From a bacterium UBP4_UBA6127 (GTDB taxonomy: Bacteria; UBP4; UBA4092), in NCBI GenBank assembly GCA_002428325.1, contig DIVR01000075.1, forward strand, positions 1-23,222: a stretch of DNA of 23,222 nt. Reading direction: 5' to 3'. Below, in pieces: positions 14,629-22,713 of the stretch. The first letter of the stretch is position 1, and every line of letters starts with the position of its first letter. A program made the translations under genes and the position numbers. Below the pieces are notes generated by a model that did no database searches, was not told where the DNA came from, and saw only the letters and a program-made list of their open reading frames with translations.

Positions 14629-15603
14629 ATGAAAGCAATCATTCCTGTAGCAGGTGCCGGGACAAGGCTAAAACCCCATACCCATACTGTTCCCAAAGCC
14701 TTGATTCATGTGGCAGGTAAACCCATTCTGGGCCATATTCTGGATGAATTGGAAGACTTAGGAGTCAAAGAAATCATCTTCATTATCGGTTATCTGGGTG
14801 AGATGATTAAAGATTATGTCAATGAGAATTACCGGTTCAAAGCCCAGTTTGTTGAACAAGAAGAACTTTTGGGATTAGGACATGCGGTATATTTGACCCG
14901 ACGGTTCATTAAAAAGGAACCCGTCCTGATTATATATGGAGATACCATTTTTAAGGTTGATCTTAAGAGCGTGTTAAAAGGTAAATATAGTGCCATCGGG
15001 GTGAAAAGTGTTCGAGACCCCCATCGATTTGGAATTGTCGAGATGCAAGATGGTTATGTGACCCAATTGGTTGAAAAGCCGGATAATCCCCCCTCCGATT
15101 TGGCGATTGTCGGGATTAATTATTTTAAAAACGGCAAACTGCTGATGGATTGCCTGGAATATATCATTAAGAAGAACATCAAAACAAAAGGTGAATTTCA
15201 AATCACTGATGCCTTCCAGGAAATGATCAAGCGGGGTGAGAAAATCAGGACTTTCCTGGTTGATGGCTGGTATGATTGCGGTAAGTTGGAGACCCTTTTG
15301 CAAACCAACCGGTTCCTGCTGGATGGCAAAAATAAGAAATATAACGTTTCCGGCTCAATCATTATTCCACCGGTTTATATAGCGCCCAATGTGACTATTG
15401 AAAAATCAGTGATTGGCCCTTATGTATCAATTGCTGAAAATTCTGTCATCTCTAATGCTATTATTAAAGATACAATTATTAACAGGCATGCTGTGGTGAA
15501 AAATATCCTTCTGCAGGAATCTTTGATTGGGGATAAGGCCATGGTCAATGGAATCATGCACAAATTGAATGTGGGTGATTCATCCGAGGTAGATTTCTCT
15601 TGA
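14629..15603 (+). CDS. Sugar-1-phosphate nucleotidyltransferase (glucose-1-phosphate thymidylyltransferase-like, with left-handed beta-helix)
   Basis: The 324-residue protein has the NTP-transferase signature GAGTRLKP and a KAL motif at 9-25, the metal-binding Asp105 in YGDT, EKP (149-151) and GWYDCGKLETLLQTNR. The last part (about 240-310) is a hexapeptide-repeat beta-helix (VYIAPNVTIEKSVIG, then SVISNAII). This long architecture resembles RmlA-like and archaeal-type enzymes that make dTDP- or UDP-sugars; GlmU-like uridylyltransferase activity is the main alternative. There is no evident acetyltransferase active site in the short helix. Its stop overlaps the start of the next gene. Confidence 0.88.
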   Translation: MKAIIPVAGAGTRLKPHTHTVPKALIHVAGKPILGHILDELEDLGVKEIIFIIGYLGEMIKDYVNENYRFKAQFVEQEELLGLGHAVYLTRRFIKKEPVLIIYGDTIFKVDLKSVLKGKYSAIGVKSVRDPHRFGIVEMQDGYVTQLVEKPDNPPSDLAIVGINYFKNGKLLMDCLEYIIKKNIKTKGEFQITDAFQEMIKRGEKIRTFLVDGWYDCGKLETLLQTNRFLLDGKNKKYNVSGSIIIPPVYIAPNVTIEKSVIGPYVSIAENSVISNAIIKDTIINRHAVVKNILLQESLIGDKAMVNGIMHKLNVGDSSEVDFS

Positions 15604-16106
15604 GTCATAAACAAACCCAAACCAAACCATCAAATATTAAAGAAGATACCCAGGAAACTGGCTATATGGAATCTCCCATACTGACCCCTGAACAGAAATG
15701 GACTGGAGTTAGATTATGGATTATGGGATGGATCATCCCAGGATTTGCCCATTGGATGCTTGGGCAGAAGAAAAAAGCGTTTATTTTTTTCCTCATGTTA
15801 AACGGACTGTTTATCTGGGGAATGGCGTTAAAGGGTGAGATTGTCTTTCCGGTGATGGATATCCATTCCAATGAATTTAACCTGGTGAATATCCTGATTT
15901 TTCTCCTGGGTATAGGCAATGGCCTGATGACTGTGGTCAACATGATACCCTCTTTTCACTTGGGGGATGCTTCTGTGAAAAGTTATGAGGTAGCAACACT
16001 CTTTATGGTAGTATCAGGTGCGATGAATATGTTTGTAGCTTTTCATGCCTGGGACTTGTATCGTCTCAACCTGTCGGGTTCAAAGAAGGATAAATCCCAT
16101 GATTAA
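15600..16106 (+). CDS. Multi-pass membrane protein, probably DUF6677-like
   Basis: The protein is 168 residues if it starts at the TTG whose last bases overlap the preceding TGA, with GAGG upstream. An ATG at 15666 (residue 23), behind AGGAAA, is a good alternative that removes only a polar leader. Three to four membrane segments are visible (about 37-53, 58-77, 97-115 and 130-150). The motif PGFAHWMLGQKKKAFIF (47-63) and a C-terminal VSGAMNMFVAFHAWD resemble the DUF6677 group. I recall that family from memory and could not check it. No catalytic function is known. It overlaps the next small gene by 8 nt. Confidence 0.7.
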   Translation: MSHKQTQTKPSNIKEDTQETGYMESPILTPEQKWTGVRLWIMGWIIPGFAHWMLGQKKKAFIFFLMLNGLFIWGMALKGEIVFPVMDIHSNEFNLVNILIFLLGIGNGLMTVVNMIPSFHLGDASVKSYEVATLFMVVSGAMNMFVAFHAWDLYRLNLSGSKKDKSHD

Positions 16107-16272
16107 TATACTCTATATTACTGTCCTTCTGGCGGTTATAACGGTTACTGTTTTTCTGGTAACTAACGGAGACTCCAAAACCGCTTTGAAAAGATCCCTT
16201 TCTGTGTTATCCCAGTTGGTGGGGGTTTTTCTGGTATTGGCAGTTATTGTCCACTATTTCACCGTTAAATAA
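16099..16272 (+). CDS. Small two-helix membrane protein of unknown function
   Basis: The 57-residue protein has two hydrophobic helices (about 3-20 and 36-54) joined by a short basic loop, NGDSKTALKRS. The ATG at 16099 overlaps the end of the previous gene by 8 nt and has AAGGA upstream, so it is translationally coupled. Its stop codon merges with the AAGG site of the next gene. I do not recognise a family. Its tight coupling to the multi-pass protein before it suggests a shared membrane complex. Confidence 0.65.
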   Translation: MINILYITVLLAVITVTVFLVTNGDSKTALKRSLSVLSQLVGVFLVLAVIVHYFTVK

Positions 16273-16283
16273 GGTCTTCTCCT

Positions 16284-17084
16284 ATGGATGAATTGATCCA
16301 ATTTCCCAGGGGTGGAACCATTCTTACCCAGTCCAGTTTTTCGGAACTTTCTTTTATTTCCCATGGAGTGACCACTCGAAAGGGCGGCTGCAGTGGGGGT
16401 GAATACAGCCAGTTTAATCAGGGATTGAATACGGGAGATGATGCTTCCCTGGTTAATGCAAATCGGAAAATATTGGCAGAAGGGCTGGGAATCCGTCTCC
16501 ATAAAATGGTATATGCCCAGCAGGTTCATGGAACCCATGTGGCCTGTATCGATCAGGACTTTTTTTCGGCTGTTGCGGAAGGCCAGCCTTTGGTTTCAGC
16601 CCAAACTGATGCTTTGATTACCCGGATTCCCGGAATTGCCTTGAATATCCTTACGGCTGATTGTATCCCGGTCTTTATCGTGGATACTCGCTGCAAGGCC
16701 ATAGGACTGGCTCATGCCGGATGGAGAGGGACTTATGAAGGGATAGCCGGCAAGACTCTCCATGCTATGAAAAAATGTTTTGGTACGGCTCCCAGCGATT
16801 GTCTGGCATGGATAGGTACAGGTATTTGTGAGTCCTGTTATGAAGTCAGCGAGGAACTGTCTATGGATTTTACCACTCGGTTCAAGCCTCTGGGTTTTTG
16901 CAGTCGGGACCATCACTTAGACCTGATGAATCTTAACTTTCTCCAGTTACAAGATGCCGGGATGGCACCGGATGCAATCGAAATATCTGGATATTGTTCC
17001 TATCATCATCCTGAGCTGTTCTATTCATATCGTCGTTCTGCCGGAATGTCCGGCCGGATGGCTTCTTTCCTGATATTGAAATAA
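16284..17084 (+). CDS. pgeF: PgeF/YfiH-family (multicopper-laccase-like) purine nucleoside or peptidoglycan-editing protein
   Basis: The 266-residue protein has the family's zinc and active-site residues: QVHG (His82), ADCIPV (Cys127) and HAGWRGT (His144). The CYEV and FYSYRR motifs are also present. Members have been shown to act on purine nucleosides (phosphorolysis and adenosine deamination). E. coli YfiH limits misincorporation of L-Ser in peptidoglycan precursors. The usual GPxI before CYEV is GTGI here. It ends the coupled run of small membrane genes, with AAGG nine bases before the ATG. Confidence 0.92.
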   Translation: MDELIQFPRGGTILTQSSFSELSFISHGVTTRKGGCSGGEYSQFNQGLNTGDDASLVNANRKILAEGLGIRLHKMVYAQQVHGTHVACIDQDFFSAVAEGQPLVSAQTDALITRIPGIALNILTADCIPVFIVDTRCKAIGLAHAGWRGTYEGIAGKTLHAMKKCFGTAPSDCLAWIGTGICESCYEVSEELSMDFTTRFKPLGFCSRDHHLDLMNLNFLQLQDAGMAPDAIEISGYCSYHHPELFYSYRRSAGMSGRMASFLILK

Positions 17085-17090
17085 GTCTTG

Positions 17091-17119
17091 TCTCTGAAGG
17101 GGCTCCGTATTAATATAAT
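17091..17119 (+). promoter_or_regulatory. Possible promoter of the pilU-like gene
   Basis: A perfect TATAAT (17114-17119) lies in the 84-nt gap. The -35 region is weak: TCTCTG at 17 nt, or TTGTCT at 20 nt. Confidence 0.35.
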
Positions 17120-17168
17120 CCCATAAGGGTTAGCTTTATCACCTTCTTTAGAAGGGAGAAAACAAATT

Positions 17169-18281
17169 GTGGTTATTGAAGAGCTTTTGAAAAAAATGGC
17201 GTTAGCTAATGCTTCAGATTTGTATATAAAAGTCGGGCGTCCTCCCGTTCTCCGGGTTGACGGTAAAATCCACTCCATGAATATCCCTCCGCTTAAAGTT
17301 GAAGATGCGGAAAAACTGGCGGATGAAGTCATGACCCCGGAACAGAGGTCACGTTACCAGCGGACCATGGAAATGGATTTGGCATACAGCCTCGCCGGGG
17401 TAGGGCGATTCCGTATTAACATCTTCAAGCAAAGAGGCTCGGTGGGAATTGTAATGAGGCTGGTTCGAAAGCCGACTTTTTCTTTTGAAGAATTGAATCT
17501 TCCTCCCATTATCCGGCAGCTTTCTGAAATGTCACGAGGTCTTATTCTTGTGACCGGGACTACCGGCAGCGGGAAATCAACGACTCTGGCATCCATGTTG
17601 AATCATATTAACAATATTCGGCGATGCCATATTGTTACTATCGAAGACCCTATTGAATTTCTACATGATGATAATATGGCCATCGTTAACCAGCGTGAAG
17701 TCGGATTGGATACTCTTTCTTTTTCTGAAGCCTTGCGGCATGTTGTCCGTCAGGCTCCCGATGTTATCATGATTGGTGAAATGCGGGACTTGGAAACTAT
17801 TCAGACAGCGATATCCGCGGCTGAAACAGGACACTTGGTCCTATCAACCTTGCATACGATTGATGCTACGACCACTGTGGAACGAATCATCAATTATTTC
17901 CCGGCCTATTTACATCAGCAAATCAGGATGGAATTGGCTTTATGCCTGAAGGGAGTTATTTCCATGCGGTTGTTGCCCAGAGCCAGTGGGGTTGGGCGTA
18001 TCCCTTCACTCGAAGTCATGATCAACACTCCTACCATCCGAAAAATGTTAATGGAAGGCAAAACCACTTCCCTGACGAAATATATCGAGGAAGGGGAACA
18101 TTTCGGTATGCAGACTTTTAACCAGTCTCTGGTTAAACTTTACCAGCAGAATTTAATTACCTATGAAGATGCCCTGACTTTTGCCAGTAATCCTGATGAA
18201 TTTAAACTGAGTATCCAGGGAATCTCAACCGGAGTCCGTTCAAAAGGTGTCCGTGATAGTTCCTCCATGCAGACACCTTAA
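17169..18281 (+). CDS. PilT/PilU-family type IV pilus retraction ATPase
   Basis: The 370-residue hexameric secretion ATPase has all the motifs: Walker A GTTGSGKST (130-138), Asp box TIEDPIEF (157-164), Walker B MIGEMRD (201-207) and His box HLVLSTLHT (222-230). The segment GMQTFNQSLVKLY with a long C-tail matches PilU better than PilT, whose AIRNLIRE motif is replaced by TIRKMLMEGKT. PilU assists PilT in powering pilus retraction, twitching and DNA uptake. The start is GTG at 17169 with AAGGGAG ten bases upstream. No pilin or assembly gene is nearby, but a kinase-regulator pair follows. Confidence 0.93.
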   Translation: MVIEELLKKMALANASDLYIKVGRPPVLRVDGKIHSMNIPPLKVEDAEKLADEVMTPEQRSRYQRTMEMDLAYSLAGVGRFRINIFKQRGSVGIVMRLVRKPTFSFEELNLPPIIRQLSEMSRGLILVTGTTGSGKSTTLASMLNHINNIRRCHIVTIEDPIEFLHDDNMAIVNQREVGLDTLSFSEALRHVVRQAPDVIMIGEMRDLETIQTAISAAETGHLVLSTLHTIDATTTVERIINYFPAYLHQQIRMELALCLKGVISMRLLPRASGVGRIPSLEVMINTPTIRKMLMEGKTTSLTKYIEEGEHFGMQTFNQSLVKLYQQNLITYEDALTFASNPDEFKLSIQGISTGVRSKGVRDSSSMQTP

Positions 18282-18288
18282 ATCAACA

Positions 18289-18316
18289 TTAACGTAACTA
18301 TATCTCTTTGTATAAG
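18289..18316 (+). promoter_or_regulatory. Possible internal promoter before the DUF4911-like gene
   Basis: TTAACG (18289-18294) and TATAAG (18311-18316) are separated by 16 nt. An 8-bp hairpin, AAGGTGTC/GACACCTT (18244-18279), lies just before it over the end of the pilU-like gene, without a T-run. Confidence 0.35.
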
Positions 18317-18329
18317 GTATTAAATCTTT

Positions 18330-18614
18330 ATGAAACATCCTATTTGTGGGGCCATTGATGCTCTGCCAGCCCCTCCGGGGGATACTTTTACCCTGAAACT
18401 CCAGATTAATCCTCGTGAGATTACTTATCTGACAGGCATTTTTGAAGCTTATCCTGGATTTGCCATGATTCGTACGGATGATTCCAAAACGGGTCAGATT
18501 CGCTTATGGATTGCTCCCGATTTTTACCAGGAAACATTGGATATTCTGAATGAATTGAAAAAAGAAATCGTCATCCGGGAACTTCCAGCTGACGGGGAAA
18601 CTGATGAATTCTAG
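18330..18614 (+). CDS. DUF4911-like small protein
   Basis: The 94-residue soluble protein follows the DUF4911 pattern: a basic beta-strand (TLKLQINPREITYLTGIFEA), then a GFAMIRTDD strand, then a GQIRLWIAPDFYQETLDIL segment. The fold is probably a small alpha/beta domain that binds a partner; the function is unknown. It overlaps the kinase gene by 11 nt, so the kinase is translationally coupled to it. The ribosome site is weak (AAGG, 12 nt upstream). Its position between a pilus ATPase and a kinase hints at a regulatory role, which is inference. Confidence 0.75.
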   Translation: MKHPICGAIDALPAPPGDTFTLKLQINPREITYLTGIFEAYPGFAMIRTDDSKTGQIRLWIAPDFYQETLDILNELKKEIVIRELPADGETDEF

Positions 18615-20526
18615 CCAGCTGATTCATTCCCTTCGGAAAAACTCTTTAATCATTTTTACGACGCTAGGATTGGTTGTCTCTTTAAGCCTGATTGTTTATT
18701 ATGCCGATCAGACTTTTATTGATGCCAAAAAAGGTTACATCATTAACAACCGGGAAAGATATTTTTCTGATATTTCCCGGTTGAACCTGTTGATTCCTAC
18801 TGAGGCCGGGAACTTGTTTTCCGGGGATTCCGCTCAATCCCTGAATATCCTCGTTCAACAATTCAAATCTATAACGGATAATCCCCAGAGTATTATTTAT
18901 CGTATTGAATTAAGGGAAAAAAATAAAGGGGCTTTACTGGATATTCGCAACGATTCAAAGCTTATCTCCATGAATAACCGGAATAATTGCCTGTACAGCC
19001 GCCATTTCAGCCAGTTTATTACTATCAGTTTTGATATCACTCCTGATAGCAAGATCGAATTGGTGAATTACTATACCTCTCCGTTGAATGAACCCATTTT
19101 AAGCAAAATGGCCGCTTCCTATCGTTGGAAGGTGAATCCTCTCATGGCGATTCTATTCCTGATTTACTTGGGAAGCCTGCGTTGGTTTATACTTCCAGTC
19201 AGACGTGTCATTGATAAATTGGAAGGGATTAAGGAAAAAGAGTTTTCTCCCATCAGGAATTCCAGGACCCTGTTGGAAACAGCGTATAACAAAATGTCTC
19301 GTAATGCCAATATCCTGGATGTTAACCTTAGAATGAATGATTTGACAGCCGGACATCCGGACTTGGTAGGGGATTCGCTGCTTACAATTCTGCTTCCCCT
19401 GGCAAAAGAAATCTATCCGGGCATCTGCCTGTTTAAAACCCGGTCCGTACCCGGTGAAAACAAATTGGAAGCTTTCTTCTCCCAGGAAAATCCTTCTCTC
19501 ATTGAAATCAAAGAGGCCAGTTTGATTAATCGCCTCAGAAAAAGTGATGATAGAAATCCTTTTGAAGCCCAGTTTGAAAATCACAAAGGATTTATTGTTT
19601 TCATAGAAAACCTGGGGAATGAGAGTTGGTATCTTTATCTGGAGAAAACGGTCGAAGGGTTGGAAGATGCCAAGGGTTCCTTAAAATCCCTTTCTCAGCA
19701 GATGAGCCTGGCTGTCCGCTCACGAGAACTTCAACGGAGGTTCATTGAACAGGAGAAATCTCAGGTCAGTATTCATCTGGCTAGAAGCCTTGGCCATGAT
19801 GTGACGAATATCCTTGCCAGTATCCGCTGGGATTTAGATACCCTGGATACTTTACTGAAAGGGCAGGTGTTTTCTACGGATGAGAAGAACAGGGGTGTCT
19901 TTGCTGAATCCATGGAGAGCCTTGGGCATGGAACTGAACTCCTGCAGGAAATTATTGAGATTTACAGGTCTTTCATGTATCTGGAACGGCCTTGTTTTGA
20001 AAAGGTGGATATGAAACCTGTTCTGGAAAGATTGATGGAACTGTTTCAAAGATCTACGACTCATCACATCGACTTAAGGCTGGTGATGGCCCATCCCGTC
20101 TGTACGGTCATGGATCCCAGGCTTTTTAAACTGGCTTTTTTTAATCTCTTGACTAATGCGTTGGAAGCTATTAAGAAACAAGGGATTCAAGATCCTTCCC
20201 TGCGGGGTTTAATTGAAGTCTCTGTCGATTCCGGCCCGGATAATAAAACCATTTTGCGAATGTCTGATAATGGGACAGGGATTCGAAATCCGGAGGGTTC
20301 TCTGATGGATGAATCCGAAATTCACCGGATATTTCAGTATGGTTTTACAACTAAAATTAAAAGCGGTGGTTTGGGTTTGGCCTGGGTTTACACCATTATT
20401 TGTGAAGTACACAAAGGAATATTAGCGGCCCATAATCAGCCTGATGGCGGTTCTGAATTTATCATCACCCTTCCTTTATTGACTGCCGAAGTGGATAAAA
20501 CATCTATTTCATCGGAAAAAAAATAA
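18604..20526 (+). CDS. Membrane sensor histidine kinase
   Basis: The 640-residue protein has two membrane helices (about 13-33 and 178-198) flanking a periplasmic sensor domain of about 145 residues with no family I recognise. A cytoplasmic region (about 245-370) is GAF-like in length. The phosphoacceptor helix reads SLGHDVTNILAS with His398. The ATPase domain has the N box (NLLTNALEAI, 514-523), the D box (MSDNGTGI, 553-560), an F-box-like IFQYGFTTK and the G box (SGGLGLAWV, 587-595). It is thus a complete, probably active kinase. The adjacent response regulator is its likely partner. GGGGA precedes the ATG inside the preceding gene. Confidence 0.93.
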   Translation: MNSSQLIHSLRKNSLIIFTTLGLVVSLSLIVYYADQTFIDAKKGYIINNRERYFSDISRLNLLIPTEAGNLFSGDSAQSLNILVQQFKSITDNPQSIIYRIELREKNKGALLDIRNDSKLISMNNRNNCLYSRHFSQFITISFDITPDSKIELVNYYTSPLNEPILSKMAASYRWKVNPLMAILFLIYLGSLRWFILPVRRVIDKLEGIKEKEFSPIRNSRTLLETAYNKMSRNANILDVNLRMNDLTAGHPDLVGDSLLTILLPLAKEIYPGICLFKTRSVPGENKLEAFFSQENPSLIEIKEASLINRLRKSDDRNPFEAQFENHKGFIVFIENLGNESWYLYLEKTVEGLEDAKGSLKSLSQQMSLAVRSRELQRRFIEQEKSQVSIHLARSLGHDVTNILASIRWDLDTLDTLLKGQVFSTDEKNRGVFAESMESLGHGTELLQEIIEIYRSFMYLERPCFEKVDMKPVLERLMELFQRSTTHHIDLRLVMAHPVCTVMDPRLFKLAFFNLLTNALEAIKKQGIQDPSLRGLIEVSVDSGPDNKTILRMSDNGTGIRNPEGSLMDESEIHRIFQYGFTTKIKSGGLGLAWVYTIICEVHKGILAAHNQPDGGSEFIITLPLLTAEVDKTSISSEKK

Positions 20527-20608
20527 AAAAACTCATCAAGTCAATATAGACGAAGGATTTTCTTCATGTTAGCATTTTAAATAATTTCACGGGCAATAAG
20601 GGTAAATC

Positions 20609-21880
20609 ATGACAAGCAAAGTATTAATCGTTGATGACAATCCCCTGTATCGAAAGTCGCTCCGGCGTAATCTGGTTCTGAAAGAATATGATGTCATGGA
20701 AGCAGAAGACAGTCAGGGTGCCTTAACAGCGGTCATGTCGTATGATCCGGACGTGGTTATCACCGATTTGGACATGCGAACACGGACTGAGGGTTTGGAT
20801 TTGGTACGGGAACTCAAACAACTCTATCCAACCCTCCCGGTGATTCTTATCTCAGCTGTGGGAACTTTTGATGAAGGGGCTGCTGCCAAGGAATTAGGCG
20901 CCCTCTATGTCTTGAGTAAGGCGCAGGTGGGCAAAAAAGGCGAATCTCTGCCCGAATTGCTGGAAAAAGCCCTGACCCGGCGCCAAAAAGAAAAATCTAT
21001 CCTGGAAGCCCTGGAAGCCATTCGTGAGCAATCCCTGGAAAGCGAGGGAGCGGAAGTGCTTTCGCAGCTCAAAGATGTCATTGCGGATGATACCTTAAGC
21101 CCCTACCTTAGAGGTGAGGCCTTCGATATTCTCTCCAGCCTGCAACAAGGGCAGGTGGAACAGGAAACAGCCGCTGTCGTCAAACAGGCCCGGGAAATCG
21201 GCAGTCAGACCGGTATTATCGAAATTAATATTGATAAACAATTGGAAGCCTATTCAAGTTTGCAGGAAGATTCCATGGATTCTTTGAAAACGGCTGAATT
21301 TCTTTATCATTACCAGGAATCCGTCCCGGATGCCTATGATTTCAGCCGGAATATCGGGTTCTCTTATTGTTTCGCTGTCGAAAATGAAGTGAAATGGAAA
21401 TTCCGGCATAAACTGGCTAAATTTTTGAAAAGCTCCAGTACTTTCGAGCTGACTGAAAAGATGTATGACCGGAAAATGAGAAATATTGACCTGTTTTATC
21501 AACAGCAGTTGATTCGTCTCCAACAGATTAAAAAGTTGGATTTTCAGGTGGATAAAATCAAGCAGGTCATGGAAAAAATACTGCAGCACCGGGACCATTA
21601 TAAGCCGGATGGTTTGAAGGCTATGGGAATTTTGGTGCTTTGTTTTGGCCGTCGTTATGAGATGATGTATAAGCAGGGAAAACTGAATGTGGATAATCCC
21701 CTGGGCCTTAAAGGGCTGGAAAATGAAGAGGATATTCTGATTTTGGCCCATCAGCTGATTCGGCTGCAGCATTTCAGGAATCCCTATATTCACCCGGAAA
21801 TTACCGTTCGGGAAAAAATTGCTATTATACGAGAGGCTACCCTTCAGTGCCTCAATTATGTCAATAAAATAGAAGAATAA
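20609..21880 (+). CDS. Response regulator with a C-terminal HEPN-like helical output region
   Basis: In this 423-residue protein the REC domain (about 1-122) is intact: acidic pair D9-D10, phosphoacceptor D53, S82 and K104. There is no DNA-binding, GGDEF, EAL or HD domain. A helical linker (about 125-225) leads to an unusual helical region (about 226-423). That region starts with DAYDFSRNIGFSYCFAVENEV and ends with the motif RNPYIH (R390, N391, H395) before two more helices. A 'DFS...E.E...' helix followed by a distal RNxxxH is the pattern of many HEPN-type domains, in which the Arg and His can form an RNase active site. The regulator is thus likely to act on RNA or protein rather than on promoters. 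The HEPN call is by eye. AAGGG precedes the ATG. Confidence 0.85.
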   Translation: MTSKVLIVDDNPLYRKSLRRNLVLKEYDVMEAEDSQGALTAVMSYDPDVVITDLDMRTRTEGLDLVRELKQLYPTLPVILISAVGTFDEGAAAKELGALYVLSKAQVGKKGESLPELLEKALTRRQKEKSILEALEAIREQSLESEGAEVLSQLKDVIADDTLSPYLRGEAFDILSSLQQGQVEQETAAVVKQAREIGSQTGIIEINIDKQLEAYSSLQEDSMDSLKTAEFLYHYQESVPDAYDFSRNIGFSYCFAVENEVKWKFRHKLAKFLKSSSTFELTEKMYDRKMRNIDLFYQQQLIRLQQIKKLDFQVDKIKQVMEKILQHRDHYKPDGLKAMGILVLCFGRRYEMMYKQGKLNVDNPLGLKGLENEEDILILAHQLIRLQHFRNPYIHPEITVREKIAIIREATLQCLNYVNKIEE

Positions 21881-21900
21881 AACTTTAAGGAGGTGAAACA

Positions 21901-22200
21901 ATGACCAAGGTTGAACTGTATGATATGATTGCTGAAATTGCCAGCAAATCTTTGGATGTGAAAGTCTCCCGTAAGGCGGCTCGTGAGATCTATGAAGGTC
22001 TCGTGACATCTGTGGCTAAAGTAACCAAAAAAGAAGGAGAATGCAAACTTCCTGATTTTGGTACGGTTAAAATGGTGAAAACCAAAGCTCGGATGGGACG
22101 TAATCCGGCTACCGGCGAACCCATTCAGATTAAGGCCAAAACCCAGGTGAAAATCCGGGTGGCCAAAGCCCTGAAAGATTCCATCCTCGGCACAAAATAG
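21901..22200 (+). CDS. HU/IHF-family DNA-binding protein
   Basis: The 99-residue protein has the DNA-arm signature GRNPATGEPIQIKAK and the preceding PDFGTVKMV strand of HU/IHF proteins. It lacks a long extension. The N-terminal helices (KVELYDMIAEIA) are somewhat atypical of canonical HU. It dimerises and bends DNA, assisting nucleoid structure and long-range promoter contacts. It begins 20 nt after the response regulator with a full AAGGAGGTG ribosome site, so it is likely to be strongly translated and partly cotranscribed with the two-component genes. Confidence 0.95.
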   Translation: MTKVELYDMIAEIASKSLDVKVSRKAAREIYEGLVTSVAKVTKKEGECKLPDFGTVKMVKTKARMGRNPATGEPIQIKAKTQVKIRVAKALKDSILGTK

Positions 22201-22219
22201 CAGTCTTTAAAGATAAAAA

Positions 22220-22264
22220 GACGTGGACCTGAAAATCATTTGATCGATGGTCCACGTCCTTTTA
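22220..22264. terminator. Bidirectional intrinsic terminator
   Basis: A perfect 10-bp stem pairs GACGTGGACC (22220-22229) with GGTCCACGTC (22249-22258). The plus side continues CTTTTATTT and the minus side CTTTTTATC. It ends the HU transcript and the convergent membrane-protein gene. Confidence 0.9.
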
Positions 22265-22282
22265 TTTATCGGAATATTTAGT

Positions 22283-22621
22283 TTAACGTCGCCGACGGGT
22301 AGAAGTCGTGCGGCTGCTTTTAGATGTAGTTTTAGGGGCCTTCTTGGCGGCTTCCAGTTTTGATTCCAGGCTCTTCTGGGTGGTTTTGGCTGAATCTAAC
22401 TGCTGAGACAATTCCTTGTTTTTCTGGCTCAAAGAATCCACCTGGCTCTGCAATTGTTCTAGTTCGGTGCTTTGGTCCTTGATGGTGGCGATTTCTTCAT
22501 CGGCATGGGCCAATTTGACGCGTAAGCGAATATTCTGGGCGGCGAAAGCAATGGTCAGCAACAATGAGATGACCACCACAATAATCAGTATCCAGGAAGC
22601 TACTCCATAATTTGAACGCAT
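22283..22621 (-). CDS. Membrane-anchored coiled-coil protein with basic tail
   Basis: The 112-residue protein has one membrane helix (about 8-29). A long heptad-like coiled coil (about 38-92, rich in Leu, Gln, Glu and Lys) and a Ser/Thr/Lys/Arg tail ending in RRRR follow. I do not recognise a family. The layout resembles small envelope or division scaffold proteins, and the basic tail could touch nucleic acid or acidic lipid. I chose the ATG at 22621 because it leads directly into the membrane helix; the strong AAGGAGGG lies about 15 nt away, which is long. An in-frame start at 22657 would lie upstream of that site. Confidence 0.65.
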   Translation of the reverse strand: MRSNYGVASWILIIVVVISLLLTIAFAAQNIRLRVKLAHADEEIATIKDQSTELEQLQSQVDSLSQKNKELSQQLDSAKTTQKSLESKLEAAKKAPKTTSKSSRTTSTRRRR

Positions 22622-22671
22622 AATATGTGTTTGATTCCCTCCTTTTTCAATAATCAAAAATAATCTATTTA

Positions 22672-22701
22672 AATATGCCTTGATTAGGGCCTTGCTGTCA
22701 A
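22672..22701 (-). promoter_or_regulatory. Possible promoter of the coiled-coil protein gene
   Basis: On the minus strand, a perfect TTGACA (22696-22701) and CATATT (22672-22677) are separated by 18 nt. Confidence 0.45.
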
Positions 22702-22713
22702 ATCATGCAGTTT

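Noticed and set aside
18244..18279. Hairpin at the end of the pilU-like gene as a terminator
   Set aside because: The loop is 20 nt and no T-run follows.
19153..19584. A 143-codon minus-strand frame inside the kinase gene
   Set aside because: It is fully nested in a clear kinase coding sequence, with no ribosome site or family match.
21254..22009. A 251-codon open frame on the minus strand
   Set aside because: It lies antisense to the response regulator and HU genes, has no ribosome site or recognisable domain, and looks like a frame shadow.
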